Origin: Hemicentrotus pulcherrimus
Taxonomy: Eukaryota > Echinodermata > Echinoidea > Camarodonta > Strongylocentrotidae
Assembly: GCA_003118195.1 (NCBI GenBank)
Contig: BEXV01000010.1
Coordinates: 996,880 to 1,060,879 of the forward strand
Length of the DNA: 64,000 nucleotides
Reading direction: 5' to 3'
Positions 42,009-52,927 of the stretch are shown here, one piece after another (the first letter of the stretch is position 1; every line of letters begins with the position of its first letter). The position numbers and the translations under genes were made by a program. The notes under the pieces are model-generated. The model saw only the letters and a list, made by a program, of their open reading frames with translations. It did not search any database and had not been told where the DNA came from.

Positions 42009-42160
42009 GTATATATATGTATATATATAGGCGTGAAGAAAATGGTCTAAGAACGTGAGACGTAGCTGTACTTTACAAGTTTATTGCGAGCTTTCGGCTT
42101 GTGAGGCCTTCTATATGTATATATATATATACATATGTATATATATATATATATATATTA
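42009..42160 (-). mobile_element. Possible Penelope-like retroelement remnant between TA tracts
   Basis: Read on the minus strand, 42030-42111 contains GGCCTCACAAGCCGAAAGC followed by TCGCAATAAACTTG. A GGC...GCC mini-stem followed by GAAA, then GCTCGCAATAAA, recalls the end regions of Penelope-like elements, which carry hammerhead-ribozyme motifs. The expected CTGANGA core before the stem is not intact here. The piece sits between TA-rich microsatellites at 42009-42029 and 42112-42160. No reverse transcriptase or endonuclease remains. The assignment rests on remembered sequence resemblance and is tentative. Confidence 0.35.
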
Positions 42161-42299
42161 TGTATTTCAAATACATATTTCATATAAATAAAGAGAGTTA
42201 TGTCGCCAATTCTTTTTACGAGGCCGCCATCCATCTCCAGCCTAACCGCTCACGATGGTGGTCTCCTGCGTTCAAAATTATTTCTCTAATTTATTGAAA

Positions 42300-42492
42300 A
42301 TATTTCATATTTGTTTATGTTATTGTATACTTCGTACATCTTTATTGAATGATATAATTGTACATGATTTTTCATTTAATTACTTTTGTAAACTTTGTAT
42401 TCATTATTTGTAATTGTTCGAAATTTTGTACTATGAATTTGTATATTATTTGAACGCAGAAATAAAATCAATCAAACAAACAAACAAACAAA
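42300..42492 (+). mobile_element. Possible LINE 3' end with (CAAA)n tail
   Basis: AT-rich sequence ending TGAACGCAGAAATAAAATC, followed by a tail of CAAA units at 42473-42492. A 3' UTR-like stretch, an AATAAA signal and a short-period tail form a pattern common at the 3' ends of 5'-truncated non-LTR retrotransposons. No reverse-transcriptase coding is visible, so the family is unknown. Confidence 0.3.
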
Positions 42493-45400
42493 TACTAAAT
42501 AGTATATGTCACTACACTATTTTACATATGGCATGGATATGTATTATTCTACAATCAAGATCGTTGTATCATTTCGTTAATTTGTATAATTTTCATGATT
42601 ATATCATAAGTTCCGATGGCAATAGGAAAAGAAATCTGTTCAAAAAAAAAAAATGCCGGCACTGTCGAGCCAATATTTGCTAGGAATATTTAGATTACAT
42701 GATTTTAAAAAATGGCAGAGTATTTAAGATGTTGTCACTTTAGCGGTCTTTCTGTCTCTTCTTCGCATTATTTGAATTGGTCGACCACTCCCATTATGTC
42801 AGAACTCAGATGTTGGGATTGAAAAAGTCACGCATGTGGACAACAAACTTGTGCACAGGGATTTAGTTCCAAAGGTAGTGATTAGGTTTAGGGATTAATC
42901 CAGTCATTTGGGCATCATTAATGTTTAAACATCTTGATAAATTAAATTTTGGTGAGGACGAAAATGCATTCGCTTTGTATCATCCATCTGTCGTGTCTTT
43001 TTACCAATAGTTAAAACATTTTTCTATCATTGATGCTTTGAAATTAAAGTTAATCTTCAGCTCTGGTAAGGGAATCGCATTTTGATAGAAAATTGCTATG
43101 CTTTATTCTGGATTGTTTATCCTACAGTAGATTGGTTGTTTGAACCTGCAGTAGATTAGTTGTTTGAACCAGTAAAATAAAAACATTACTGGGCATCATC
43201 TTCGATGAAAAAAAAACACGACTCCGTGGCGTCGGGCCTATATACTAACCTGGATTCATTATCGTTCTATGCTCATTAATTAGCCACTATACATTTTCTA
43301 CCAAAATTGTTTGGCACATTTCATTTCTTTTTTTATCTTTAAAACTCACATAAATATATTCTACAAACACAATTAGAATTCTGAAACGTTGGCAATTCAA
43401 TGGCTACTGTGTCTTAACAATGTTATTATTAGAGCATAATATAAAAGTCTTGAAGGAGTAAAGATCGTATTGTGTGTGATTTTTTTCTTCTCTAGAATAT
43501 CCTGTTGTGAATAAATAACGTTTTAAAATATTTTAAGGACTGTATTTACAGCTGTTTGTTTCCAGCTCATCTCTGAGATAATGTGATATAAATAATGGAT
43601 AAACTCTTTAATTGAATTGGTATTGTGTAGTACCTGTTGTGGTTCTATATTGTATATTTTGTTATCGCACTCACAATGGACCCCAAGTGTAATGTTTTGT
43701 CGATTTAGCTCATACTAAAATATACCTGTTAACTGTTAACTATAACTGGATACATAACCTCAAGTCGCTGGTTCGTGCCCCTCTCCCTCTCGATCTCTCT
43801 TTGGCTCCTTGAATCTTGAAATCATGAAAAATGTGAAACAGAGACCTGCAAAAACCAATATGCCAACGAACCACAAAATCCATTTCATCTTTTGCGGGAC
43901 ATCCATCTGTATGATTTGTTTTTCCCTTTTCTCCCACCATAATCCAACCTTTGTTAGAGCAATGGTATTCCTGTCCCTGACTAGATTTATACAGCCGGTC
44001 TGATTTTTTGATCTTCCGCAATTGGTAATAATGTCATAGATCCAAATCAATTTCACATTTGCAAGACGGTTATGATACCAGTGTACTTTATATTGCAATT
44101 TCGTTCGACCATCCGATTCTCTTTCCTCTCTGTCTCTCTGTCTCTCTGAAATATTGGTTCTTGATTTGCTCTCCCCTTCGATTTGTATGTGCTCAAACCT
44201 GTCTTCATATAATCATAATATGTGGAGTATTGCTTGTCTAAGGTATGCCTTGTCTAAGGTATACCTGTGGATAAACATGCATTTGACATTGATAGAGGAC
44301 CTTTATTATCATGTGAATTTTATGTATGATATTCTTTCTCATTTACGAATAGATTAAATAGTTAATGGTGTTCTATCGGATAGAATTTGCATTATTCAGG
44401 CATTGAATGTTCATTGTTAGTTAAAGGAGAAATAATGATGAAATTGGTTAAAATTAAAGTAAATATGTGGAACCTGACTGGAAATAATCCACAAGTCATC
44501 CAAGCGAGTGTAGAAATAATAAACTAATATTAAAAGGGGACTGGATGGTGTTTGTCGATAGGTGATGTTTTTCCCCATTTCCATTCAGAATAGCTTATAG
44601 CTGTACAGCACATGCATGCCCTTGAATTTGTAAACGGGAGTCCAATAGATAGGCTGTAGGATGTCTAAATTGATTGTAAATGAGATGACACGGGACAGGC
44701 TTGATTGCAAATGGCTTTCCTTTAAAACAGTAGGTCACTTGTGTGTGTCAATGTAATACCCTTCTGTTCCTCACTCTATCTCTCTCTCTCAGGGTCATCC
44801 CCATTTCTCTCTCTCACACTCTTTCTCATTCTCTCTCCCAATCTCTGCATTTTTCACCAAATGAACAAGATTGTGGTTCATTTTCGCCGATGAGTCGCCT
44901 TTTAAATTGCCATCACCATCACTTCTCACTCTACGTTACAAGAGTGGATAAAATCCCCTCCATCCCGCATCAGTCTCAGCGCTGGCGCATGCCCATATGT
45001 TTTATTTCGCGATCATCATATTACCAGACGGGCATCCATACAGTAGACGTACTATACAGTGCCTAGTTGTTTTGAGCTGAAGCTAAATTAATAAATGGCC
45101 AGTGAGGATGCTTAGTTTATCCAAAGTTGATCATTTAGGATGCACAATAGCCCACGATCTCACCGCATTATGAATTTATAGCCAGGTCGTCGTCTGGTTG
45201 CAAGTGATAGCCAGTTTTTCCCGCCATTAACGCTTCGGGCGCGCCAATATACAAACCCCGCTTTCGATACGTGGACTTTTCCCCCCTTTTAGTTTACCCC
45301 CTTAGGCATTCAAGTGGTATATGTAAGCTCGCAGGTAAAGAAAATGGACGTATGATTGTATAGAGATTACTACCCAAGGAAATCAGTTTTATCGCGCCAT

Positions 45401-46129
45401 AATGCGAAGATGAACGAGGGTGATCTGGATTATGTTGGATATGTAGAGGCATAGAAAATAAGAATAATTTAAAGAGTATTCAGGTTTTAAAGATAAGATC
45501 CGAAATCATAAAGAAAATGGAAGAAATTAATTATAGATTAATCGAGCTGAAAATGTGCGTTTTTGTGTTTTCTTCCAGAAGGAAATGTCTATTCACGTAA
45601 TAGTGATAGTAATTCATTGTAAATATGGGAGTGTTTCTTCGGTAGTCTTTTCTCTATATCCTACTCCCAGTTGTATTAAATCTTCAACTCAATAGTACAA
45701 TATAATGTGTAAAACATTATGTGTATTCTTCAAGATGACCATCGAAAGAGGATGTCAATTATCAAACTGGTTTCTGATATTTTACAAAGATCCAGTTATT
45801 AGATAACGTGACTATGCTGTATTACTTACATGTATCATTCAGATAATTGATTTCTTTCGAACAAGTTATGGAATAATGTGTAATACATAAATATCAAATT
45901 GTGTACATCTCTTGAACATATTGTTCCAGTGTTTCTCTGTTTTACACGGTTTTTTTTGCACTGGAAAAACAAATGTTTTAAAACTATTATCAGCAGTCCT
46001 GTATACCATTTCTTTACTATTGATGAAAAGGATGGGCTCAAATATGAATCCAGTCGGATGGAGATTTCGATAGCTCATCGATTATTTAGATTAATGAATT
46101 GGGAATTACTACAGTGATGCATGCTCTGT
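42493..46129. other. Gene-free interval
   Basis: No recognisable gene. It includes a 24-bp direct duplication at 43125-43170, a B-box-like word (GGTTCGTGCCC) at 43770-43780 without a convincing A box, a CT-rich tract at 44771-44845, and a CpG-richer segment at about 45100-45290 (GCCATTAACGC, GGGCGCGCC). Confidence 0.6.
43125..43170. repeat. 24-bp tandem duplication
   Basis: Two head-to-tail copies beginning CAGTAGATTGGTTGTTTGAA and CAGTAGATTAGTTGTTTGAA, offset by 24 bp, with one substitution in the shared core. Confidence 0.85.
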
Positions 46130-46370
46130 ACCAGTGTCTGTCTTTGCTCAGGGCTCTCTCCATCCCCCGATCTCCCGAGACGAGAGCGAACGAGAGGATG
46201 AACGCAATCTCCGCCGAGCCTCAGGGCCTCATCATCTCTTCGTTCGCACTCCCGAGATGGGCGTGGAGGCGATAAATTATGTATCGCTTCATAAACATAC
46301 GGAATACCGTAGCGACGTATCGGGCTTCACCGGGATGATCATCTTCAATTCAATCCAGGTCTTTTTCGAG
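46130..46370. promoter_or_regulatory. CpG-rich patch, candidate cis-regulatory element
   Basis: About 240 bp of CpG-rich unique sequence between AT-rich flanks, with KLF/EGR-like GGGCGTGG and a GATAAATTATGTATC segment. It lies about 5 kb downstream of the MAB21L 3' end. It ends at a G run with an ambiguous base (N at 46372). An open plus-strand frame (84 codons) crosses it but shows no known domain. Confidence 0.3.
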
Positions 46371-46889
46371 GNGGGGGGGTACAGATAACGTACCAATAAT
46401 ACTGCAGATTAGCGAAATTGCTCAGAGATGCATATTACCCATATAAAAATGAATCCGAATTCCCTGCTAAATAAATATTTGTTTGTTTATTTATTAATGT
46501 TTGTTTCATTCGATGTCTCTCCCCCTTCCCCTTCACTGCCCGATTAGAATTAGAATTGATGATGTGGTGAAATATCGAATGATAAATAAGTTCTGCAATA
46601 GAAGAGGTACATTTACCATCATTCCTCATTACAGAACTCACCATTGCCGTTTTATGACTGCCCTCTATTTATACCTGAAATTCGTCAATCGAAATAGTAC
46701 AGGTGAACTAACGAAAATAAAATACAAACAATATATTCATTATTACTACTCCACTGTCGTAGACAAGCATATAACTCTCCCGATTCCCCTTCATATGTAT
46801 TTATGAGCATCAGCAGCTCCACTCCAAATAAAAAAAAAACACGGTGTATATTGGATATTCCGCCAAACCAGCAATAAAAAAACAGTCTG

Positions 46890-47170
46890 CTTGGATTTTC
46901 TGCATAGGGGAGTTGTACAGATAGTCGCGTGGAGAGGGAACGCTGAAAATTACCGGCTTGATTTGTGCGAGGCGATGGGGTCCCATTCGTATGGTGGCCG
47001 TAATGAGTCCAATAATCATTTTCATATTGAGCAGAATTTAATTTGCAGAAAGCTTATGAAATCACACACGATCATCAGCCTTGATGCCGAGGTGATCATG
47101 GGCTGAATTGCTAGTAATGAATCGCGGAATTGATCTGATTGATGAATATTTGATGGCAGATTAGGTCACT
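46890..47170. promoter_or_regulatory. Candidate cis-regulatory patch with a PBX-HOX-type site
   Basis: Unique sequence of mixed composition, rich in homeodomain-type words (GTAATGAG, CCAATAATCA, AGTAATGAATC). It carries a perfect PBX-HOX composite word, TGATTGAT, at 47136-47143. It lies 4-5 kb beyond the MAB21L 3' end. Single motif words occur by chance, so the regulatory reading rests on their clustering and the contrast with surrounding low-complexity DNA. Confidence 0.25.
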
Positions 47171-47610
47171 AGATTCATGATGTCTGTATTTATTGCTATG
47201 TTGCTTTACTGCAAAATGATGTGTCGAAATTGGAATAGGTTATGAGAATCAGTTTTGTTGAAAGTTAATTTAGTCAAACTTTTTTTTCCTTTCCATTTCT
47301 AATGGCGAACAAGGAATGATGTATTTTTGACAGAGTGAATATTATCGTTTCAATAACCTGCCGCGAAATAATGTCCTGATTTATAATTGTATGTGTTAAG
47401 TTCGACGTGTGATAACCATTGTATGGATTATACGATGATCCATATTCATTTGTTTATTATTTAATTATTTATTAATTATATTTATTTTTTATCTAGATAG
47501 CATGATTGATAATTTTTTGAAATATTACATTGTATCAAAATATCAATATCAAAATACTCCTGGGAGAGAAAGAGAAATGGCATAGTTGGGAGACAGAGTG
47601 ACAAGGGGTG

Positions 47611-47650
47611 GGTGTGCGTGTGTGTGAGTGAGACAGAGAGAGAGAGAGAT
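47611..47650. repeat. GT then AG compound microsatellite
   Basis: GT/GC repeat units pass into AG repeats. Simple-sequence DNA. Confidence 0.85.
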
Positions 47651-48490
47651 AGGGGGGCTTAGAAAATGAAAGTATTAAAGATAATGGGAGCATGAAATAA
47701 GAGGAAAAGACCACGTCAGTTATAGAGACGCAAATTATATTATGATCGTTGATTTTACAAACAGATATTATCAAGAATGGGACCTACAAAATAGTGTAGA
47801 TACTTTCTGTAATAGATTTGTTCTCCCAAACCTCACACGTATATCCCCTCTGCGTACATCATCTTCGTAAATAAATTGGAAATAGATTAGAAAGCAAAAC
47901 AAGGCAAACATCCTTCATTTATTATTCAACTAGGATGAGATGCACAGATGTGTAGACTACTTAGTTCGTGTAGTGTATTCCACCGTTCCCTTACCTAGAT
48001 GTGGAAAGCAGAGATGTGTGTATTATTTCATGTTATGATTAAGCCATAGTCTTTCTAGAACCCGGTTAAAGACGTAGCTGCAGTAAAAAAAATGAAAAAT
48101 AAATGTTTCTTATACAGTCAATTGAGTCAAACCGTATCCATTTGTCGTCAGACAAAGTAATGTTGATATACTGAAGCTAATTTCTTAATTCTTGAATATT
48201 TTTCATGGTGTTGAATTCTCTCCCAGACTATCGACATAATTAAATGTCAGTTCGGGTGATTGTAATTTTCTTGTACAATAAACCCCCCAAAAATGAATAT
48301 TTTAGGAAATGCATGTACATGTATTTACCCGGACCCTAAGGGTTGGTTCTGTTTTGAAAGTGAAATTATATCTGATGCCTGCAGATAAAACGCGAATACC
48401 TGAAGGCAATACAAATAATATTAAAACTCCTTTTGCGGTTAAGTTTAACTGTAAAACAGTTGATGAGTCATTCAATAACCAATAAGTCTA

Positions 48491-48680
48491 TTGATCTATA
48501 TCAATCAATCAATCAATCAATCAGTTAATGTATCAATCAATCAATCAAACTGTCTGTCAATCCATCGATCAATTATCACTCAATCAATTAAAGAACCAAA
48601 CAGTCAGTCAAACAAATGGTACATCAAATATTCTGTAAGAGTCAATATCAGTCAATCATTTCAACCAGTACTCAATCTCC
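48491..48680. repeat. (TCAA)n tetranucleotide array with degenerate extension
   Basis: Five to six perfect TCAA units at 48501-48523, a second block at 48533-48546, then degenerate TCAATCC, ATCGATCAAT and CAGTCAGTCAA units out to about 48680. Read on the minus strand the array is a run of overlapping TGATTGAT words. The open frame with Ser/Gln/Asn-rich repeats across it is a by-product of the tetranucleotide period. Confidence 0.9.
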
Positions 48681-51390
48681 CACCTTCCCGTTCTCTCCAA
48701 AGCGTCACACGTTAATTTGAGTGTATAATTTTGTACTTGTGGTTTGTATTTTCCCCCAAAGATTAAGACATTTCAAAACGTTGCAGACTTTTTTCGGCAC
48801 AAAACATAACATTCCAGTACACAACTTCTGAAATATAGTTCTGCGTATGAAAATATTCTGGATATAAAAGATATATTATTTTTATCAAGGAGCTAGTGGT
48901 TTAAATGTATAGAGAAGTAACCGCAGTTGCCCTTATAACCGAATCTGAATAAGCATGATCATAATACTTTGACAGAGTGACGTTAATATTAAGTTATGCA
49001 AGGACGGTTGACATTGACAGAGACGTGATCTCATTAAATATTTACACCATAATCCAACCAAAATCCCCGGAGTTTCTGTCTTTCCTGTATTGCAAGAAAA
49101 TAAATTGCTTTTTACTAAACTTTATATTGGTCAAGGGAAGAGGAGTATGAAAATGAAGATAAATGAAATTCAGGTGGCAGAGATAATTTTTAGGGCAAAA
49201 TGAGAGATTAAAGATGTTGGTAGAATCGAAATTTACTGTATATACTTTAGCAGAAGCACAAATGTAAATTCATGAATATCATTAAAGTGAAATTATGCAA
49301 ACAAGAATGCATAATTTCACTCTTATTATCAAAATTATTTTGTTATGCTGATACATTTCGATCTTTGATTTTCTATACGATTATATCTAAGATAAGAAGT
49401 TATTTGAGTTTGACATTAACTATTCATGGAACTAGCAGAGAAAATTCTTACCTAAAAATTACAGATAAAAGGAAATCGCTATATTATTCTGAAACCAGGG
49501 GATTTGAAATGTTGAAAGACATATTATCGGTTGTGTTATTGCATATAGTTTGCTATTTTATCCCACTAACATCATGCATTTTGAAGAGTACATGAAGACT
49601 TAAAGATTATGTTTAATTTGTGAAGGTAGTACATGTATGCTGAAAATCATTTAAATGTCAAGGAAATTGGCTCCCATTCTAAGCCTAATCAATAACCTAA
49701 TGTAAAGTAATAGTGCTTGACAATACCCTTGAATTGACTATTGGCATTGATTAACTTGATGTTTAGACATTACTAAAAATCATTCGTCACATATTGTAAA
49801 CCAAGTACAAGCTTTTAATAAAAAGAGTCACTAAAGTCATTGTCAAAACATGGTTATTCTTGGAACTGTTTTGATTTCGTGTGCAACCAATTTCTTTTTG
49901 GGGGTATTTTTGAGGTGTGTTGAAACAAAATAAATTCGTTTCCTGAGCCAAGTTGTCCTGGGTCATGAATAAGGCGAGACACAATAAAACGTCGTAACGA
50001 AAAAGCGGAAGTCACTCTACATACTGGGTTAGATGTTGGCATTGATGAGAAGGTTTTATAGTCGTACTGTATTATGTTATTAAATTAAAGCTTAATTTTT
50101 TTAAATTCAGTTGTTGGTTGAATTATAATATTATGATTTTTCATAAATAAGTTTTTGATGAAGAAGAACCAGGGTTGATACAGACTTGTTCTCTTATCTT
50201 ACACATCATTCTCGGCACCAATGGTAGAAAACAGTAGCATATTCACACCACCATCTCACGCAAGCACACGGAACCATGCACCGCACACATTACACAAATC
50301 CATACTGCAAACAAACGTGGCTTAAAAACGTTTGACAGATAAAACCGATGATAGTAGAAGCTCAATAAACGTATGTGTGTTATACAGACCATGCCGCATT
50401 GGCACGTTATAATAGCTCTTCAAGAGACAACAACATCAAATAAAATCACAATATCTTGCACATAATATCATCATAGATTTCGAACAAAAACTTATCTGGC
50501 TTGAATTCAACTTTGTCCCATTATAATGTCATGGACCAAGGCCTAACGGAATAGCATGAACAGAGGATACTCGGTACCATACAACTACAGGAACAATGTA
50601 ATTTGTTTTTAAACAAAGACAAATGACAGTGAGAAAGACTGAACGTGGTGTTTGCAATTAAACATGAAATGACTCAGCGTGGACACGTATGTGAAATAAA
50701 ATTCATCTTGATAGTAAATATTTGCCTACAAAGATTAAGAATGCCTTACTTCTTAGTTTAAACTCTTAGGAATTGTTTTTGTGGCTCTAAACAATGTTGA
50801 GAACTTCGGAAAAAGAATGTATTTATAACACATTTTTAGAATGAAACATTATCTATACAATTGACGCATTTAAATACTGAGATTATACATCTCCTAAAGT
50901 CAGAACAAAGAGAAACGATTTAGAAATATTGATGGGAAACAGTATAGCCTAGTATATATTTGCGTAGACAATGTGCACTACAAAACTAAAGAGAAAGCGC
51001 TTTTATCAATATTCAGGTTCCCATTTAATTTAAGTTTGTTTTTTTTTGGGGGGGGGGGGAATTAGTAACTGAAAGCTTGTATAACTCGATTAACGTAAGA
51101 ATCCTCAATATTGAAAGAAAACTTATTGGATGTTTTGCACAGAAATAAAGAAGAACAAAAAAACTATTGAAATTCGAAAATGCCCTTCTCAACAATTATT
51201 AAGTACATGTATTTGAGGGATGCCTCAAACTAACCATTATCTTTAGTCTATCAGGCAGTCTACTTCAACATTAAACATCAAGTACCTCCGTTTTTTTTCA
51301 ATTTACAGCGTTTTAGAGCAGTTCTTTTCGTTCGTACACATTCATGCTTTCATATTTAATCATAATACAATAAATGATGGTTTATATTTT

Positions 51391-51396
51391 TTTATT
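51391..51396 (-). terminator. Polyadenylation signal AATAAA of the MAB21L gene
   Basis: TTTATT on the plus strand is AATAAA on the minus strand, about 450 nt beyond the MAB21L stop codon. It is the first canonical AATAAA I find on that strand after the stop. The preceding region would be the 3' UTR. Confidence 0.5.
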
Positions 51397-51844
51397 AGCG
51401 GTTACTCACAGAAATCGATAATTAAGCTTGGCTTAATACATTAATCTCGCCGCAAATCCAACTGCGTAAGTCATTCTTGTCCGAAACTAAATTGCTCCGT
51501 GGCAGCACGAGATAGCTAGGCAGGGTAAGAAAACATTTAACAGTGACACAACGCAGAAACCACGGGACCGCACCGGCGTCATCATCACCCAATTTACGCT
51601 TCTTTAAATGTACAGTTATGATTATTGTGCTGGCGCACATGACTTGTAGACAATCGTCGATCCATCGAGCTCTCTCACCTAATATTTTCGCTTTGCTTTT
51701 CCAATAAACTTTGTGATCACAATTCATTTTCTTTGTTCCGCGACGCAGAAATTGGAATACTGATATTTTTTTTTAAATTATAGTATTTTAACCGGCGACT
51801 TTTACATCATAGTTATAAGTTCTCTGTATATATAGTTCTTATTG
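51397..51844 (-). other. Probable 3' UTR of the MAB21L gene
   Basis: About 450 nt between the stop codon and the first AATAAA on the minus strand. The part at about 51430-51740 is noticeably richer in GC and CpG than the AT-rich flanks. It has a fortuitous 101-codon open frame (51422-51727) whose product resembles no known protein. The extent is inferred from the poly(A) signal alone. Confidence 0.5.
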
Positions 51845-52927
51845 TCATAGTTTTTCTAAGCTTTTGGGATTAGTGAGAATCTCCCGGGTTATTCTCCAGG
51901 CTTGCTTGGCGGCCTGGTCGAGAGCAGCATGTGGTTTCCCGTGAAACAAGTCGAGTCCGTGCAAGAAGTAATGAGGGCATCTCCTGTTCTGAAGACACGA
52001 TATCAGCTGCAGTAGAATCCCGTTGATACGGTCTCCAAGAACAGTCTCGTCCCAGTCTATCTCTCGAGGATGTTTCTCGCATTCGTACAGGAGCAGCGAC
52101 TTCAGGTGGTAGTTTCTGACGGGTTGACCAGCGAGATCGAGGTGTTTGTCTCGCAAAGTTTTGAGGATGCTGAGAGTCTTTCGACGGCATCCTCCCTGCA
52201 AGAGTTTGTTCTCTGCGTCAGTGAAGGATAGCACCCATGCATCCCCCTCGGCTGATGTTTGTTTCCCAGCTTGGGCGGGGCTTTCTTTTGACAGCAGATT
52301 GAAGCCCTCGGTCTTTACCTCAGCTACCAGTCCAGGGCTGGGCCAGGGGATGTGAGGTAAGGGCCAATGAGCTGCGCTACGGGGCCAGATACCGCTGCAT
52401 TTGAACGCGGGGGTTATCAAGACGATAAAACGTTCACGGACTCGTAACTTGACTTCTGAAGTGTCCGGGATCATTTTCACGATATCCCTGTATTTACATT
52501 TGTCCACGGCCTGAGCTACAAGCGTTTGAAACCGTGATCGAATTTTCCTGGCAGATAGATAGCCCGATGCAGTGATAAACTCGACCCAAAGTGACATGGA
52601 TCTCTTTCGTCCATCGCTCAGCTTCAACACGGCACATCCCGGGACGGAACCGTCATCGACAAAGTTGAATACCCCCATTTGGTTGAGGAATAAAACCACC
52701 TCGAACTCGTTAGGCGAGATGACTTCCAGTCCGTCAAACCGTCCTGTTTCATTTTCGACCAGCGAGCTAATAAATCTTGGCTCCTGGACCTCAACCTCCT
52801 TCAGAACATCGGTGACAATTTTACAGACTTCTCTCACCGTTTTGTTGCTGTTCGCTCGTCGGATTGCCACCCTTTCTCCCATATATCGGTTGAGCTGGTA
52901 GAGCAGCTTAGACTGGGCCGAAATCAT
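51845..52927 (-). CDS. MAB21L1/2: MAB21-like protein (MAB21L1/MAB21L2 type), complete, intronless
   Basis: A 360-residue protein of the Mab-21 family, which shares the nucleotidyltransferase fold of cGAS. MAB21L1/2 are nuclear and cytoplasmic developmental regulators needed in eye, neural, limb and body-wall development, and no catalytic activity is established for them. The whole chain lines up with human MAB21L1 and MAB21L2 (359 residues), with one extra residue near 58-62. Near-invariant blocks are EVEVQEPRFISSL (44-56), EFEVVLFLNQMGVFNFVDDG (74-93), VLKLSDGRKRSMSLWVEFIT (100-119), TPAFKCSGIWPRSAAHWPLP (172-191), YECEKHPRE (281-289) and the C-terminal LTNPKSLEKL. EFEV at 74-77 occupies the position of the cGAS metal-binding acidic residues. 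Glu49 and Arg51, altered in human MAB21L2 eye malformations, are both present. The start is placed at Met 52927 because family homology begins there (MISAQSKL) and its context is good (GCCATGA, G at -3). An in-frame ATG at 53080 would add 51 Ala/Gly/Ser-rich residues, but its context is weak (TTCATGC). Single-exon structure matches vertebrate MAB21L1/2. Residues shared with both paralogues suggest a gene predating the vertebrate duplication. Confidence 0.97.
   Translation of the reverse strand: MISAQSKLLYQLNRYMGERVAIRRANSNKTVREVCKIVTDVLKEVEVQEPRFISSLVENETGRFDGLEVISPNEFEVVLFLNQMGVFNFVDDGSVPGCAVLKLSDGRKRSMSLWVEFITASGYLSARKIRSRFQTLVAQAVDKCKYRDIVKMIPDTSEVKLRVRERFIVLITPAFKCSGIWPRSAAHWPLPHIPWPSPGLVAEVKTEGFNLLSKESPAQAGKQTSAEGDAWVLSFTDAENKLLQGGCRRKTLSILKTLRDKHLDLAGQPVRNYHLKSLLLYECEKHPREIDWDETVLGDRINGILLQLISCLQNRRCPHYFLHGLDLFHGKPHAALDQAAKQAWRITREILTNPKSLEKL

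Larger units (their letters stand above)
47171..51390. other. Gene-free interval downstream of MAB21L
   Basis: AT-rich DNA without a recognisable gene. It contains a GT/AG microsatellite at 47611-47650, a TCAA-type tetranucleotide array at 48491-48680, and a poly-T/poly-G junction near 51040-51059. Open frames of about 100 codons (for example plus 49272-49595) have no recognisable features. Confidence 0.6.

Noticed and set aside
43770..43780. tRNA/SINE B-box-like word GGTTCGTGCCC
   Set aside because: No matching A box at the right distance and no cloverleaf fold could be drawn, so neither a tRNA gene nor a SINE is supported.
48491..48715. Asn/Gln/Ser-rich repetitive open frame
   Set aside because: A by-product of the TCAA tetranucleotide period, not a protein-coding repeat.
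51422..51727. 101-codon minus-strand open frame just after MAB21L
   Set aside because: It lies in the inferred 3' UTR, resembles no protein, and is better explained as untranslated sequence.
52146..52901. Plus-strand open frames opposite the MAB21L CDS
   Set aside because: Antisense shadows of a strongly conserved coding sequence.
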